Part shown: positions 28,656 through 38,200 of the stretch, piece by piece
Numbering within the stretch: position 1 is the stretch's first letter
How the letters are laid out: every line of letters starts with the position of its first letter
NCBI GenBank assembly: GCA_009692065.1
Contig: SHZY01000016.1
Coordinates: forward strand, 1-55,225
Direction of reading: 5' to 3'
Length of the DNA stretch: 55,225 nucleotides
DNA from: Gemmataceae bacterium
GTDB lineage: Bacteria; Planctomycetota; Planctomycetia; Gemmatales; Gemmataceae
Position numbers and translations under genes: made by a program
Notes under the pieces: generated by a model
What the model was told of the DNA's origin: nothing
Database searches by the model: none
Seen by the model: the letters and a program-made list of their open reading frames with translations, nothing else

Positions 28656-30053
28656 ATGCGCCGCATTCTCCTGGTCTTGCTGCTCGTTTTCATCCCAACT
28701 GCAGCCCACGCCCAAGGCAAGCCGAAGAATGTCATCCTGATCGTCGCCGACGACCTCGGCAGGCAGCTCGGCTGCTATGGCGATCCCACCATCAAGACAC
28801 CCAACATCGACGCGCTCGCCAAACGCGGCGTCCGCTTCACCAAGGCGTACGCCACCGTCTCCTCGTGCAGTCCCAGCCGGGCCAGCATTTTGACCGGGCT
28901 GTACACGCACCAGAACGGCATGTACGGCTTGCAGCATCCTCCGCACAGCCAGCAGTGCTACCCATGGGTGCAGGGGTTGCCGAATTTGCTGCGCGCCGCC
29001 GGCTACTTCACGGGCCTGATCGGTAAGTTCCACGTCGGGCCAGATGCCTCGTTTCAATTCCAGCGGCTGATGACCAAGACCAATGGCCGCGACATGAACC
29101 GCTTCGCCCAGCTCGCGCGCGACTTCATCAAGGAGTCGAACAAGAAGCCGTTCTTCCTGGTCGTCGGCTATCAAGACCCACACCGCGACAAGGAGGGCTT
29201 CGGCAATGCGCCGTTCGCGAAGGACCCGAAGGAGGTGAAGTACAATCCAAAAGACGTCGTTGTACCCTATCACCTCCCCGATTGCGAAGCGGTGCGCAAG
29301 GACCTGGCCGAGTATTACCAATCGATTAGTCGCATGGACCGCGGCGTCGGCCTGTTGCTCGAAGTATTGCGCGAGCTGGGCCAGCTCGACGACACGCTGA
29401 TCATCTTCATCAGCGACAACGGCATCCCATTTCCCGGCGCCAAGACGACACTCTACAACTCCGGCATTCACTTGCCGCTGATCCTAGCTGGCCCAGGGTT
29501 GCCGCAGGGACGCACGAACAACGCCCTCGTCAGCTTCATCGACCTGACGCCGACAATGCTCGACTGGGCCAAGGTCAAGACGCCGGTCTACAAGCAGACG
29601 AAGCTGCACGGCAAATCGATCCTGCCCATCGTCGCGGACGACAACCCGAAAGATTGGCATACCGTCTTCGGCTCCCATCAGTTCCACGAAATAACGATGG
29701 GCTATCCGATGCGAACCATCGTGATGCCGCAATACAAGCTGATCGTCAATCTCGATCACCAGAAGGAATACCCGTTCGCATCGGACTTGTGGGGCTCGCC
29801 GAGCTGGCAGCACGTCCGCAAGACGGGCGAGAAGATGATGGGCCGGCGCCCGGTGGCCACGTTCCTGCGCCGGCCGCGTGAAGAACTTTACGATCTGGTG
29901 AACGATCCCAACGAGCTAAAGAATCTGGCCGGCGAGCCTCGCCATGCAAACACGCTGGACGATCTGCAGCAGCGCCTGCGCGCCTGGCAGCAAGAGACGA
30001 ACGATCCGTGGACGATTCTGTATCGGGAGGAGAAGGCGGAAGCCAATCGTTGA
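28656..30053 (+). CDS. Sulfatase (arylsulfatase type, formylglycine motif)
   Basis: The 465-residue exported sulfatase has a signal peptide (MRRILLVLLLVFIPTAAHA). The metal-binding VILIVADDLGRQLG motif is present. The activation motif is SSCSPSRAS, with Cys71 as the formylglycine site (CxPSR). IGKFHVG and ISDNGIPFPGAK are further family blocks. Planctomycetes carry many such genes, often for sulphated polysaccharides. The start at 28656 is chosen because the earlier frame lacks a signal peptide and runs into the family A repeat. The anaerobic or aerobic maturase is not in the window, and the substrate is not determinable. Confidence 0.94.
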   Translation: MRRILLVLLLVFIPTAAHAQGKPKNVILIVADDLGRQLGCYGDPTIKTPNIDALAKRGVRFTKAYATVSSCSPSRASILTGLYTHQNGMYGLQHPPHSQQCYPWVQGLPNLLRAAGYFTGLIGKFHVGPDASFQFQRLMTKTNGRDMNRFAQLARDFIKESNKKPFFLVVGYQDPHRDKEGFGNAPFAKDPKEVKYNPKDVVVPYHLPDCEAVRKDLAEYYQSISRMDRGVGLLLEVLRELGQLDDTLIIFISDNGIPFPGAKTTLYNSGIHLPLILAGPGLPQGRTNNALVSFIDLTPTMLDWAKVKTPVYKQTKLHGKSILPIVADDNPKDWHTVFGSHQFHEITMGYPMRTIVMPQYKLIVNLDHQKEYPFASDLWGSPSWQHVRKTGEKMMGRRPVATFLRRPREELYDLVNDPNELKNLAGEPRHANTLDDLQQRLRAWQQETNDPWTILYREEKAEANR

Positions 30054-30088
30054 TAAGATAAAAACACCTGCAAATTGGAGATTCGCCA

Positions 30089-30877
30089 ATGTATGCCCTC
30101 AAGCGATGGGTTCCCCGCGTGCGCACGCGGTGGTATGTGACGGTTGCGGTCGTATCGATCCTGGCGATGCTGACCACGTTCCTTGTGCTCAAGGTTGGGG
30201 AGGTTCGAGAGGCCGCGAATCGCACCAGCGACATATGAAGCCTCAAGCAACTTGGAACGGCGGTCGCCAACTATCACGGGGAACACAAGCATTACCCTCC
30301 TGCCTACCTGGCTGACAAGGACGACCAGCCCATGCATAGTTGGTGCATCTTGATTTTGCCTTATCTCGACCAAGGGGAGCTGTACAAGGCATACAACTTC
30401 GATAAACCGTGGTATGGCCCAAACAATCGGAAGTTGGCGTCGCGCATGCCGGCACTCTTTGCGTTGTATGGCGATCATCATGAGGGGAACACCACAACGA
30501 ACTATCTTGCGGTGGTGGGGCCCGAGACCATCTGGCAAGGCGCGACTGGTGTAGCTAGCGACGCTTTGAAGGACGGCCCAAGCCAAACGATCTTGATCGT
30601 CGAGAACCGCGGAGCCAACGTGCATTGGATGGAGCCACGCGACCTCTCTTTCGCGGAGATGGATTTCACCCTTAACAGCCCGCGCGGCATCAGCAGCAAA
30701 TACGTGGATCCAGCGGTAGTGATGGCCGACTCAAGTGTGGTCCGCTTGAGTCCACGGTTAACGACGGCAACGCTGCGGGCGCTCTTCACTATTGCGGGCG
30801 GCGAACAAATGCAGAGGCACGAGCTGGACGGCTGGCAGGTTCTGCCAGATGGTCGGCATCGACCAGTGCGCGAGTGA
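30089..30877 (+). pseudogene. DUF1559 pilin-like protein interrupted by an in-frame TGA
   Basis: The reading frame runs from the ATG at 30089 to 30877 (263 codons) with one internal TGA at 30236-30238. Before it: a membrane segment (VTVAVVSILAMLTTFLVL) and VREAANRTSDI. After it, in the same frame: SLKQLGTAVANYHGEHKHYP, then LPYLDQGELYKAYNF and NTTTNYLAVVGP. Together these are the usual order of planctomycete DUF1559 proteins (type IV pilin-like start, then a beta-rich domain). One base change to TGC, TGG or CGA would restore it. The second part alone begins at an internal codon near 30332. This is probably a recent pseudogene or a sequence error. Confidence 0.75.
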
Positions 30878-30892
30878 GGGGCGAGGCACTCA

Positions 30893-31105
30893 ATGGTTGA
30901 TATCTACGATTACCTGGTCGGCCGCTGGAATCGCATCCACGCTTTCGAGCGGGAGGAATTGCGCCGGTTAACGCCGGAGCAGCGCCTGCGCCAGTTCTTT
31001 GCACTCATGGATTTGGCCAAGAAGATGAACTGGCACACATCGACACCAGAAGAAATCGCGGAAGTCCGGCGACGTTGGAAGAAAATCAAGGGCTACTCTG
31101 ACTAG
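30893..31105 (+). CDS. Small helical protein, unknown
   Basis: The 70-residue charged protein (MVDIYDYLVGRWNRIHAFER start, RRRWKKIKGYSD end) is predicted mostly helical, with no membrane segment. It begins 15 bases after the DUF1559 stop. A weak purine stretch (GAGGGGCGAGG) lies upstream of the ATG. It could be a small regulatory or structural protein, but I do not recognise the family. The codon use looks coding, with Glu/Arg-rich helices in one phase, which supports it being real. Confidence 0.5.
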   Translation: MVDIYDYLVGRWNRIHAFEREELRRLTPEQRLRQFFALMDLAKKMNWHTSTPEEIAEVRRRWKKIKGYSD

Positions 31106-31185
31106 ATTTGCGCCAGGACCTTCGCCCCGTTCACTTCGCGGCCACCCGCGCACTGCCGCAACTCTACCAACGTAGAATTATCTCC

Positions 31186-31920
31186 ATGGAACGCGCCACC
31201 GCCCTCGTCATCCACGGCACCGACTTCAGCGAGACGAGCCGCATCGTTACCCTTTGGACCAAGGAGTTGGGCAAAGTGCGTGCCTTGGCCAAGGGAGGCC
31301 GCCGGCTCAAATCCAACTTCGACGTTGCTCTTGACCTTCTCACCGTCTGCGGTATCGTCCTTCTTCGCAAAAGTTCCGGCAGTCTCGATCTCTTGACCGA
31401 AGCGCGGGTGGAAGAACGCTTCCCCGCCTTGCGCCAGGATCTGTCCGCCCTCTACGCGGCCTACTACGTGGCCGAGTTGTTGGGGGACTGGACGCAGGAT
31501 TACGATCCGCATCCGATCCTGTTCGATGAGGCGCTCGCGACTCTACGGAACCTGGGGCAGCCGGGCGTTATCACGGGGCCGTGCCTGGCGCATTTTGAGC
31601 TTGTGCTTTTGCGTGAACTGGGGTATGGGCCTGCGCTTGATTACTGCGCGGATTGCGATGAAGAGTTGCCCGGCCAAGGTTTGGCCTTCAGCGCAGCGGG
31701 CGGCGGCGTGGTCTGCCCGAAATGTCAGCCGAAGCAGCGTGAGAAGAGAGTGCTCAACGAAGCCACCTGGCAGGCACTCTTGAAATTGCAGAAACCGGGG
31801 GATGCGTGGCGCGAGGTGCACGACTCCCAGCTACGCGGCGAAGTCAGGCAACTGTTGAACCACTACGTCACGTATCAGTTGGGGCGTCGGCCACGTTTGC
31901 TGCCTTATTTGGGGAGTTAG
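31186..31920 (+). CDS. recO: DNA repair protein RecO
   Basis: RecO anneals single strands and, with RecR, loads RecA on SSB-coated DNA in gap repair. The 244-residue protein has an N-terminal OB fold (ATALVIHGTDFSETSRIVTL; KGGRRLKSNFD) and a helical domain. It also has a zinc site CADC..CPKC (in LDYCADCDEELPG and GGVVCPKCQPKQ). The ATG at 31186 is the best start; the longer frame from 31108 adds unnatural residues. It has no close functional partner nearby, since recR is not in the window. Confidence 0.92.
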   Translation: MERATALVIHGTDFSETSRIVTLWTKELGKVRALAKGGRRLKSNFDVALDLLTVCGIVLLRKSSGSLDLLTEARVEERFPALRQDLSALYAAYYVAELLGDWTQDYDPHPILFDEALATLRNLGQPGVITGPCLAHFELVLLRELGYGPALDYCADCDEELPGQGLAFSAAGGGVVCPKCQPKQREKRVLNEATWQALLKLQKPGDAWREVHDSQLRGEVRQLLNHYVTYQLGRRPRLLPYLGS

Positions 31921-31933
31921 GTTGTGATCAAGC

Positions 31934-32022
31934 AGGAATCAGGAGTCAGGAGTCAGGAGTCAGAGGGAGCGGTTGTACTTCCGCTACCACTCACCACTCA
32001 CGACTCACCACTCACCACTCAC
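31934..32022. repeat. Heptamer repeat pair before the TPR lipoprotein
   Basis: Tandem GTCAGGA units (about 31934-31962) are followed by a second 7-mer array, CACTCAC (about 31986-32022). The two are not complementary to each other, so this copy looks like two half-elements side by side. Confidence 0.75.
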
Positions 32023-32043
32023 CTAGCTCGGAGGGGCCGCCTC

Positions 32044-33342
32044 ATGTCTGCCCTGACCTTGATGCTCTGCCTCACGACCGGCTGCACATCCACCGGCGGC
32101 TTCACGCCCCCCTGGAAAAAAGCCGACACCAAGCTCGAAGTCCCGAAAGACAGCATCGCCCTGGCCGGCCATGGCTACGAACTCGAGCCCGTCGATCCGA
32201 AGCTCCGCGAGCAACTGGATGCCGCCAAGCGTTTGACGCTCGACAAGAAATACGCCGACGCGGAAAGAATCTACCACAGGCTCGCGGCCCCTGGCGCCGA
32301 GGCCGGCTTCTTGAGCAACTTGAACCCGCTCGACTTCGCCGGCAGTGCCGATCCCGCCCTCGCTCCTTACGCTGGAAAGAACCGCGGCAAGTATCCCAAG
32401 ACCGTCTTCGAGGAAGCCCTGTTCGGCGCAGCGGAATGCCAGCGCCTGCAGAAGAACTACCGCGATGCGGTGGACACCTACACCAAGCTGCTCGTCCAGT
32501 GCCAGAATACGCGCCACACCGCGGCCTCCTGCAAGGGCCTCTTCGAAATCGCCGACTATTGGCTGGAGCCGACGCGCCGCCAGATGGACGACTACCAGGA
32601 ACAACTCAAGGGCAAGAAATGGCTCGTCATGCCGGCCTCGTACCTCCATTTCAGCAAAGACATGCCGTGGCTCGACACCGAAGGCAATGCCATCACCATC
32701 CTGAACCTGATCCGCCTGCACGACATCAACGGCGAAATGGGCAAACGAGCGCTCCTCTATCTCGGCACGATCAATTTCTTCCGCAAGGACTACAAGGAAG
32801 CGGATTTCTACTTCACACAACTTTACAAGGACTACCCGAACTCGCCGGACGCTGCCAAGGCGGTCAAGCAATCGGTCATCTGCAAGCAACTGATGACCGG
32901 CGGCACCGTCTATGATCTGCGCGGCGTGGACGAATCGAAGAAGCTGCTGATGCAGGCCCAGGCCGCCTTCCCGGAGTTCGCGGACGACGCCGAATGGGTC
33001 AGCAAGCAGCTCATCAGCATCAATTACCAGCAAGCCGAACGCGATTTCAAGATTGCCGAGTTCTATCAGCGCACCGGTCATCCAGGCTCGGCCTACTTCT
33101 ACTTCGAGCTGGTGTGCCGGCGCTATCCCGGCACGAACTTCGCCGCCCAAGCCCTCCAGCGCAAGGAACAGTTGAAGAGCAAGGTCGCGCCGGAGCAGCG
33201 CGAACAAGGCAGCCAACCGTCGGTGAAGGACACCCCGCGCCAACCGACGCCGCGAATTCTGCCGAACCTGGTCCCGCCTCCCGCGGGGTTCGGCAGCCAG
33301 GGATCAGGAGTCAGGAATCAGGGATCAGGTAACAGGCCCTGA
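32044..33342 (+). CDS. Outer-membrane-type TPR lipoprotein (BamD/YfiO-like)
   Basis: The 432-residue protein begins MSALTLMLCLTTGCTST, a lipoprotein signal with lipobox LTTGC. The rest is tetratricopeptide-like: KYADAERIYHRLA, YRDAVDTYTKLLVQC, DYKEADFYFTQLYKDYPNSP and RTGHPGSAYFYFELVCRRYP. The final repeat pattern is typical of BamD, the lipoprotein of the outer-membrane protein assembly machine. The last 15 or so residues (GSQGSGVRNQGSGNRP) are encoded by a heptamer repeat, which also supplies the stop codon. The start at 32044 is taken because the earlier frame reads through repeats. The LptE-like lipoprotein follows, suggesting an envelope assembly unit. Confidence 0.8.
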   Translation: MSALTLMLCLTTGCTSTGGFTPPWKKADTKLEVPKDSIALAGHGYELEPVDPKLREQLDAAKRLTLDKKYADAERIYHRLAAPGAEAGFLSNLNPLDFAGSADPALAPYAGKNRGKYPKTVFEEALFGAAECQRLQKNYRDAVDTYTKLLVQCQNTRHTAASCKGLFEIADYWLEPTRRQMDDYQEQLKGKKWLVMPASYLHFSKDMPWLDTEGNAITILNLIRLHDINGEMGKRALLYLGTINFFRKDYKEADFYFTQLYKDYPNSPDAAKAVKQSVICKQLMTGGTVYDLRGVDESKKLLMQAQAAFPEFADDAEWVSKQLISINYQQAERDFKIAEFYQRTGHPGSAYFYFELVCRRYPGTNFAAQALQRKEQLKSKVAPEQREQGSQPSVKDTPRQPTPRILPNLVPPPAGFGSQGSGVRNQGSGNRP

Positions 33343-33348
33343 CTCCTC
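33301..33348. repeat. Family C heptamer repeat at the end of the TPR lipoprotein gene
   Basis: GATCAGGAGTCAGGAATCAG and a TGACTCC unit form an inverted pair. The TGA of the right arm (33340-33342) is the stop codon of the gene. Confidence 0.85.
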
Positions 33349-33369
33349 GATATTAACCGGAATAAATGA

Positions 33370-33972
33370 ATGAGCACGATCTACCGACGCTTTGGAATTC
33401 TGCTCGCCGGACTGGCTTGCCTGTCCGGCTGCGAGAGCGGCGGCCACTTTTCGCTCTTCGGCTACACCACGCAGCCGACCTTCGATTGCAACATTCGCAC
33501 GATCTATGTGCCGATCGCCCAGAACTCCACCTATATGCGTGGCATCGAACAAGATCTGACCCGAGCCGTCGAGGCGCAATTGCGCCTGTCGCCGTACCGC
33601 GTGACGTCGGACCGCAATCGCGCGGACACCGAGCTGGAAATGAAGATCGTGAATAATCGAAAGTCGACCATCAACCTCACTCAGCTCGGCGAGGCCCGCG
33701 ATGTGGAACTGGGGCTGAATGTCGAAGTCGTCTGGCGCGACCTGCGGCCTGGACACACCGGCGATATCCTTTCGAATCCGAAACGATTCGACCCGAAGCT
33801 GCTGCCGCTGCCAGGCGAGGCGCCCGCGACAGCTCCGGCACCGGTACCGCTGCTCGTCACGCCGACCGCAACCTACATCCCCGAACTGGGCGGCTCCACC
33901 CTGTCGGCCAATCAGAAAGCCGTCAACCGGGCGGCACGGCAAATCGTCAACATGATGGAAGTCTGGCGCTGA
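33370..33972 (+). CDS. LptE-like lipopolysaccharide assembly lipoprotein
   Basis: The 200-residue lipoprotein has the signal GILLAGLACLSGC (lipobox LSGC). It has the LptE-type core (FDCNIRTIYVPIAQNSTYMR, then LTRAVEAQLRL, YRVTSDRNRADTELEM). LptE plugs the LptD pore that moves lipopolysaccharide to the outer membrane. In planctomycetes this family is annotated as LptE-like and the role is inferred. A Pro/Ala-rich segment (PGEAPATAPAPVP) breaks the domain near residue 155. It lies between two heptamer repeats and directly after the TPR lipoprotein. Confidence 0.72.
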   Translation: MSTIYRRFGILLAGLACLSGCESGGHFSLFGYTTQPTFDCNIRTIYVPIAQNSTYMRGIEQDLTRAVEAQLRLSPYRVTSDRNRADTELEMKIVNNRKSTINLTQLGEARDVELGLNVEVVWRDLRPGHTGDILSNPKRFDPKLLPLPGEAPATAPAPVPLLVTPTATYIPELGGSTLSANQKAVNRAARQIVNMMEVWR

Positions 33973-34069
33973 CAGGTCAGGGGTCAGCGATTCGCATTTC
34001 GCACAACATATTGCCGTTCGCCTTTCGCTATAACTGACTCCTGATTCCTGACTCCTGACTCCTGACTTG
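33973..34069. repeat. Family C inverted heptamer array with a long loop
   Basis: A left TCAGGGGTCAG unit and a right array of TGACTCC/TGATTCC units (34032-34068) are separated by about 50 bases of unrelated, more AT-rich sequence. It starts right after the lptE-like stop and ends three bases before the folP ATG. Confidence 0.85.
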
Positions 34070-34071
34070 CT

Positions 34072-34935
34072 ATGCACTGGCAACTCCGCAACCGTAACCT
34101 GCACTTCGACTCCCGCTGCCTCGTCATGGGTATCGTCAACGTCACCCCCGATAGTTTCTCCGATGGCGGCCGCTTTCTGCACACCGATGCAGCTATCGCC
34201 CATGCGCTGGAACTGGTCCGGCAAGGCGCCGACCTGCTCGACATCGGCGGCGAATCCACCCGGCCCGGCAGCCAGCCGATCACGCTCGAAGAGGAACTGC
34301 GCCGCGTTGTGCCCGTCGTCGCCGCACTCGCCAAGCAAACCGGCGCGGCAATTTCCGTCGATACCTCCAAGGCCGAAGTTGCCCGGACCTGCCTGGAAGC
34401 CGGCGCGCACCTCATCAACGACATCACCGGCCTGACCGGCGATCCGCTCATGGCCGAGACGGTCCGCGCTCTCGGCGCCGGCGTCGTCATCATGCACATG
34501 CAAGGCACTCCCGCCACCATGCAACTTGCGCCCGCGTACGCAGACGTCATCAACGACATCGTCCAGTACTTCACCGGCCGCATCCAATCCCTCACGGCGC
34601 TCGGAATCCCGGCCGAGGCGCTAGCGATCGATCCGGGCATCGGCTTCGGCAAGACGCGCGAGCACAACATCGCCCTCCTGGCGGGCCTCGCGAAATTCAC
34701 CGAGCTTGGTCGGCCCCTCTGCCTGGGCGTGTCCCGCAAGGGCTTCCTCGGCAAAATGCTCGACCGCCCTGTGGCAGAACGCCTCGCCGGCTCGCTCACC
34801 GCCGCGGCGTATGGCCTGGCCCAAAACGCGGTCCACATCCTGCGCGTCCATGATGTTGCCGAGACGTACGATCTGGTGCGCGTGTGGGAAGTGCTGAGGT
34901 CCGCTCCCCTCTCGCCCAAGGGGAGAGGGGAGTAA
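34072..34935 (+). CDS. folP: Dihydropteroate synthase
   Basis: FolP joins p-aminobenzoate to dihydropterin pyrophosphate, the sulphonamide-sensitive step of folate synthesis. The 287-residue TIM barrel has MGIVNVTPDSFSDGG (pterin loop), DIGGESTRPGS, ISVDTSK and the LGVSRKGFLG motif, all standard. The last residues APLSPKGRGE are encoded by a CTCCCCTCTC..GAGAGGGGAG palindrome, so the tail is probably an accretion and not part of the fold. The ATG follows directly after a heptamer repeat and no ribosome-binding site is seen. Confidence 0.96.
   Translation: MHWQLRNRNLHFDSRCLVMGIVNVTPDSFSDGGRFLHTDAAIAHALELVRQGADLLDIGGESTRPGSQPITLEEELRRVVPVVAALAKQTGAAISVDTSKAEVARTCLEAGAHLINDITGLTGDPLMAETVRALGAGVVIMHMQGTPATMQLAPAYADVINDIVQYFTGRIQSLTALGIPAEALAIDPGIGFGKTREHNIALLAGLAKFTELGRPLCLGVSRKGFLGKMLDRPVAERLAGSLTAAAYGLAQNAVHILRVHDVAETYDLVRVWEVLRSAPLSPKGRGE
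34904..34932. repeat. Palindrome CTCCCCTCTC..GAGAGGGGAG at the 3' end of folP
   Basis: 10-base arms surround CGCCCAAGG. It overlaps the last codons of folP and ends at the stop codon. The following 279 bases to 35214 hold no gene I can support. Confidence 0.85.
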
Positions 34936-35214
34936 TGCGACTGCCGATTGTAGCGAAGACTCCCGCCAAACCTGTTGCTTCCAATCGATCAACCATTCAC
35001 GAAACGCAACCAATCCGACTAACGACCGGCACGACTGCACAAACTCGGCAAGTTTAATTGAAGAAAAGCATTGCCCTTGTGCCAACGATGCGCGAAAATA
35101 GAGAATCAATATCCTTGGCGCCGAATGGCCCGGACCGCTGGTCCGCGGTTCCTGTCTTGATGACGTTCGCGAATTTTCTTTCGATACCGCTCTTGCAACC
35201 TGGAGTCCCGCATC

Positions 35215-38200
35215 ATGGCGACGCATATCCCCCCTCATGACGACAACCAGGCCAACCAAGGCGCCGGCGAAAAACGCACGCCGAAACCGACCAAGGACGC
35301 CGACCAACCGCCCACGACGCCGAAGCCGGCGCCACCGGCCTTCCCGGACCTGTCGATCGACAAGCCGGACGAGGAGCCGCTCCTGGTCGAGGAAGTCCTG
35401 AATGCCGAAGACATCCCGCTCGTCACAGCGGCGCCGGATTCGGCCGTGGAGATTGTGGATGAGGAAGTCATCGAGGTAGAGCCTGTCGAGGAAGCTGTAG
35501 AAGCGGGCGAGGAAGTCCTGCTGGACGATGCAGCCGTGGTGATGGGCTCGTCGGCAGTTCACGCTGCGGAATCCGCGGTGCTCACTCCCGCGGAAGCGGT
35601 CGCAGCAGCGCCGGCGGCGGACGTGGATTTGATGAAGATGTACGAGGAGGAATCGGCGAGCGAACCGGCGCCTGCCGCCGAATCCGCCGCTGCGGAGATC
35701 GCGGCCGCCGCGCCGTCCTTGGACGTGACGCCGGACGATGCCGTCTTCGAGGAAGCGTTTGCCGAGCCCACCGCGCCGGACGAAGCCGTTGTGGAAGTGG
35801 CCCCCGCCGCCCCCGCCTCGAACAGCGCCTCGCGAGATTACATCGTTGACGAGATCGCCGAGGCGGCACCTGCGTCCGAGGTCAAGGCTGAAGACGTGCT
35901 GTTCGACGAAGCCGTCGCCGCCCCTGTCTCCGAAACCAAGACCGCGGAAGTCGCCGCGGAAGTAGTTGAGGTGGTGGAGGAAGCATCAAGCCCCACGCGC
36001 AAATACCAAGCGGTGCTGGAGGACGAGGTCGAAGCAGCCGAAGAGGTCGTCAGCGGCGTGGAGGTTGCCGAGGAGGCCATCGAAGAAGCCGAGCCGGTCT
36101 CCGCCGTCGCCGACGAAGCGGTGATGGATGCCGAGGAAGTTGCCGTCACCGGCTCGTCCGCTGTCGCGTCCGACGAGGTGGTGGATCTCGGTTCCGCCGT
36201 CAAGAAGAAGCCGTCGTCCGGCGTTGGCAAGACGGCCGCGTTTGAACAGACCATGGCCTTCGAGCCGTCCGCCTCCAGCGGCTCCAGGAAAAAACCGGAC
36301 AGCGATGTCGATCTCGAAGGTGCGGCGGTTGACGATTCGATGAAAAGGACAGCCGGCAGCGTCGAGTTCGACGAACTCCTCGACGAAGTCGCCGACGAAA
36401 GCACGCCGACGAAAAAGAAGAAACCGACCGCTGCGTTCGACGACGAAGTCACCGAGATGGACGCCGAGGCGGTCGAAGAGGCCATCGAGGAAGCGGAGGA
36501 AGCAGTCGAACCCACTGAGGAAGCTGAGACTCCTGTCTCCTCGAAGAAAGCCAAGGCGCCAGTGAAGGCGACAGGCGACGACATCGATCTTGCCGACATG
36601 TTTGGCGACTCCGCAGAGATTGCCGAAGCCGAGGAAGCGGACGAAGCCGAGGCCGTCGAAGCCGTGGACGCCGACGAACCTGCCGAAGCCGAGGCCGCCG
36701 AAGCGTTCGACGACGGGCTGGAAGGTGCCGAGGCCGTGGACGCCGAGGAAGCGGTGGAAGCCGAAGACGATGCTTCGTTCTTCGATGATGAAGAAGACGC
36801 CAAGCCGAAGACCAAGGCCAAGATTGGCAAGAAATCGAAGGTTGCCGACGAGGACGATGAGGAAGCTGAAGCGATCGAAGACGAGGACGAAGACTTCAGC
36901 GCCAAGAAGAAAAAGAAGGGCAAGGAAAAAGTCACCGTCGCTCCCACGGCGCGGGGCGGCTGCTTCATGCCCCTAGTCGGCGGCATGTTCCTGGCCATCC
37001 TCCTGATCGCCGGCGGCGTCGGCGCTACCTTCTGGTTTGCGCCCGAGCAGATCGACGAACTCATGAAAATGCATCCCGAGCGTCAGGCCGGCAAGGACAA
37101 ACCCAAGCCGCCCGATGGCGGGAAAGGCGTTGAGCTAACCAAGGCCCAGAAGGCGCGAGATCTCATCGAGAAGGGCAAGTTCAAGGAAGCCATGGACGAA
37201 GCCGACGGCAACGAGCCCGCCGAGCTCAGCGCCCGCGGCGAAGCGCGCTGGTTCGCCTACTACAAGGAACAGGCCGACAAGAAGGGCCTCCTTGATGAAA
37301 ACGCTGACGCCGTCAAGACGGCCCTCGACGAATTGACGAAGGGGCAGAACCAGATCCTCGCCGCCCAGATCCGCGGCCAGTTCGAAGCCGCCGCCCGCGA
37401 GAAAACCCTGAGCGAGCAGTTGACGAAGCTGAAGGGCGAAAAGGACGACGTCGATAAACAACTCAAGACGACAACTGTGGACAATGAAAAAGCGATGAAG
37501 CTCATCGACTCCCTCGCCGACGTCCTGGTCAAGGGCAAGTTCATCGACGACAAGGCGAGCTTTGACGCTGTCTCCCTGCAAAAGATCATGAAGGGCCTGA
37601 GCGACGACCGCACGGTCCTCGAAACCGTCAACAAGATTCTCAAGAAGGAAGTTCTCAAGATCAAGAAGGGCCTCGAAGACAACGTCGCCGCCGTCACCAA
37701 GGTCCTCGACAACGAGAAGACCAAGGACAAGGGCGCCACCGGAGTCCTCGAAATCGTCGATGCCCGCAATAAGGTGACCAAGGATCGCGACGACCTGATG
37801 GCGACGCTTGCCAGCGCCTTCAAAGAATTCGTCGACGGCAAGATTGTCCCGCCCGGCGCTGACCCACGCAAGGACCTCGTGGCAGGCGCCAAGGCCGCAC
37901 GCCAGAAAGCCGAATCGCCACTCGCCATTCCACTCGGCCAACTCGGTCAATCGCTAGGCAACATCGGCACCGGCACTGGCAAGGTCGTCGAGCACACCTT
38001 CGACCTCGCCAGGGTCTTCTCCGAACTCAGCTACTTCCGCACCCGCGAGCCGTTCGTCGAAACGCCCCAGCAGAAGATGAACACCTACATCACACTGCTG
38101 CAAGATCGCAAGCAAAACGATCCGAAACGCCTGGCCGACATCAGCCGGGAAGCTGAATGGGTGCGCGAACCGACCTCGAAATCCGACGAGGAATCGCGGG

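Noticed and set aside
30236..30238. Selenocysteine at the TGA of the DUF1559 gene
   Set aside because: No SECIS-like hairpin is evident just downstream, and the family has no known selenoproteins; a nonsense change is simpler.
31934..32022. A CRISPR array made of GTCAGGA and CACTCAC repeats
   Set aside because: Units are 7 bases with no spacers of constant length, and no cas genes are in the window.
35058..35240. A 60-residue plus-strand frame in the 279-base gap before the large TPR protein
   Set aside because: It overlaps the start of the large gene, has no ribosome-binding site and resembles no protein.
35838..37064. A 408-residue minus-strand Ser/Ala-rich frame inside the large TPR protein
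   Set aside because: It is the mirror of the Glu/Ala-rich head. It has no domains and the sense frame is continuous for 1445 residues.
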